Shown: piece after piece, positions 7,426-8,386 of the stretch | Numbering within the stretch: the first letter of the stretch is position 1 | Layout of the letters: every line of letters begins with the position of its first letter | Source of the DNA: Flavobacteriales bacterium UBA1531 | GTDB taxonomy: Bacteria; Bacteroidota; Bacteroidia; Flavobacteriales_D; Sanyastnellaceae | Length of the DNA stretch: 8,386 nucleotides | Assembly (NCBI GenBank): GCA_002323795.1 | Contig: DCPZ01000019.1 | Location: 1 to 8,386 of the forward strand | Reading direction: 5' to 3' | Translations under genes and position numbers: made by a program | Notes under the pieces: generated by a model | What the model saw: the letters and a program-made list of their open reading frames with translations, nothing else | What the model was told of the DNA's origin: nothing | The model's database searches: none

Positions 7426-7517
7426 ATCGAGTTTAGCAAATAGGAGGGTTCGTGAACTGTCCCGCTCCGGCTACCAAACGGGAGATTGCAGCGATGCAGT
7501 CTCCCGTTTTTTGGTTT
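7426..7517 (+). repeat. Dispersed hairpin repeat, copy 3 (complete)
   Basis: The most complete copy, about 92 bases. It starts with ATCGAGtTTAGCaAATA shared with copy 2, followed by the palindrome GTTCGTGAAC (7448-7457), TGTCCCGCTCCGG, CTACCAAA, the terminator hairpin and the closing TTTGGTTT shared with copy 1. It lies on the plus strand although both flanking genes, acnB and the secreted protein, are on the minus strand. It is therefore unlikely to be there simply as the terminator of an adjacent gene. It could be the 3' end of an unrecognised small RNA or a mobile repeat. Confidence 0.85.
7478..7512 (+). terminator. Intrinsic terminator-type hairpin in repeat copy 3
   Basis: ACGGGAGA (7478-7485) pairs with TCTCCCGT (7500-7507). 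TTGCA pairs with TGCAG inside, closed by a GCGA tetraloop (7491-7494), and six T residues follow (7507-7512). Compared with copy 1, the single stem difference changes a T-G wobble to a T-A pair, so pairing is kept. On the minus strand, where the downstream end of the secreted-protein gene would need it, the T-run is only three bases, so it would be a weak terminator for that gene. Confidence 0.75.
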
Positions 7518-7541
7518 AAGGCCATGAATTTGTCACCTCTC

Positions 7542-8386
7542 TCATTCGCAATTGGCACCGAATTCGCTTAAGACCATGAGCAAGTCGCTCACGTTCGTCG
7601 TGCCGTCTTCGTTGACGTCGGTGGGACATGTTTCGCTGTTATTCTCTTCAGATTCTGTACTGTCAGCACTTCCGCAAACACCGGGCGTCCAACTAATAAC
7701 CCCTCCCATATTGATTGCGTAGCACAGGTTGATGTAGGTGATTCCATTGCATCCACAGACCTCATCAAGTTCACTTCCACAAGCACTGCTCGTGTTGATG
7801 AGCCCAGGTGCAACGCAATAGGAACAACTGCCATCATCCAAAGTGGCTTCTGGATCGAAATTACTAGCTGAGGCATCCATGCACCCTGGATTTTCCTCCG
7901 GTCCACACAAAGGGAGATCCAAGCAGTATTGAAAGCTGCAGCACTCGACCAGCTCACCGAGGGGTGAGGCCTCATGAAGCACAATGTCAATGCAGAAAGG
8001 ACTACTAGCGTTCGTAAATGGACTGAGTAAATCCCCAAACGCAATGAGGTCGCCATGAGCAACTGTACCAACAGAATTGATGTCACTGATCAATCCGTTG
8101 ACCCCGGGGTAAATGAATTCGACGTACCCTACCGTTGTCATTGAATTGTTCAGGATGCCGGCTTCGAAGTACCATTGGTCATCCAGGCAAACGACATCAA
8201 ACCATTCAACCGTTGCGCATTCATCATCACATGTCGGCATGGGGACACATGCCTCCACGATGCAACACATCGTCTCCGGATTGAGGGTCGGGTTGTCTTC
8301 ATGCGAACTCACGATCAGGCAAAGCTCGTCTTCCGGATCGAAGTCCAATAAACCAAAGCTAAATGTTTGACAATCCCCTGGCTGAA
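7542..8386 (-). CDS. Secreted-type Cys-rich modular protein, C-terminal part (Kazal-like and dockerin-like modules)
   Basis: The frame is open to the window edge, so at least 281 codons are present and the true start lies outside; the TTG at 8348 is only an internal codon. Modules from N to C are as follows. First is a Cys-rich, Ser/Thr/Asp-rich segment with strand-forming sequence. Next is an Asx-rich repeat, GCMDASASNFDP...DDGSC, at about 7889-7824. A Kazal-like module with VCGCNGITYINLC and SWTPGVCG follows at about 7770-7672. Last, at 7628-7545, is a single dockerin/EF-hand-type motif DVNEDGTTNVSDLLMVLSEFG, with D-x-N-x-D-G-x-x-N-x-x-D calcium ligands. Such combinations are common in exported proteins of marine Bacteroidetes. 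No type IX secretion C-terminal domain follows; the protein stops right after the EF-hand motif. The signal peptide and function cannot be seen. Confidence 0.8.
   Translation of the reverse strand, partial: QPGDCQTFSFGLLDFDPEDELCLIVSSHEDNPTLNPETMCCIVEACVPMPTCDDECATVEWFDVVCLDDQWYFEAGILNNSMTTVGYVEFIYPGVNGLISDINSVGTVAHGDLIAFGDLLSPFTNASSPFCIDIVLHEASPLGELVECCSFQYCLDLPLCGPEENPGCMDASASNFDPEATLDDGSCSYCVAPGLINTSSACGSELDEVCGCNGITYINLCYAINMGGVISWTPGVCGSADSTESEENNSETCPTDVNEDGTTNVSDLLMVLSEFGANCE

Noticed and set aside
7448..7476. A tRNA gene at the third repeat
   Set aside because: No D-arm or anticodon arm precedes it and the T-stem bases do not pair, so only a superficial 3'-end likeness remains.
1..7517. 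CRISPR array or integron attC sites
   Set aside because: The copies are kilobases apart with no regular spacers, and the core lacks the GTTRRRY / RYYYAAC pairs of attC sites.

Overview
The window looks like part of a marine Bacteroidetes chromosome, most likely a Flavobacteriales relative. The reasons are the long (~930 residue) Bacteroidetes-type aconitase B, a Cys/Asp-rich secreted protein carrying the GCMDASASNFDP...DDGSC type of repeat common in marine flavobacterial exoproteins, promoter-like TTTG ... TnnnTTTG boxes, and weak use of Shine-Dalgarno sites. This is inference from sequence features; no database was searched.

Layout: (1) Positions 1-72 hold a repeat with a strong terminator-type hairpin, cut by the window start. 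(2) 224-2494 is a two-gene plus-strand operon: a small Rossmann-fold (methyltransferase-like) protein, then a 501-residue protein whose C-terminal half resembles GT-D-type glycosyltransferases (RLGDGE motif). (3) 2670-4307 is a plus-strand lipoprotein sulfatase with the CSPSR formylglycine motif. (4) 4333-4420 is a second, decayed copy of the repeat, between the convergent sulfatase and acnB genes. (5) 7222-4421 is minus-strand acnB, intact, with its iron-sulfur ligands. (6) 7223-7541 is a gene-free region ending in the third copy of the repeat (7426-7517). (7) 8386-7542 is the C-terminal part of a minus-strand secreted-type protein with an Asx-rich repeat, a Kazal-like module and a terminal dockerin/EF-hand-like module; its N-terminus is beyond the window.

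How they fit: genes 1 and 2 are probably co-transcribed and fit surface-glycan synthesis or decoration. The lipoprotein sulfatase could act on sulfated glycans at the cell surface. AcnB is central TCA metabolism and has no obvious tie to its neighbours. The most unusual element is the repeat family: three copies, all on the plus strand whatever the direction of neighbouring genes, two of them with an almost perfect hairpin capped by a GCGA tetraloop. The copies bracket the glycan/sulfatase block and acnB. I see no CRISPR array, transposase, integrase, rRNA or intact tRNA.
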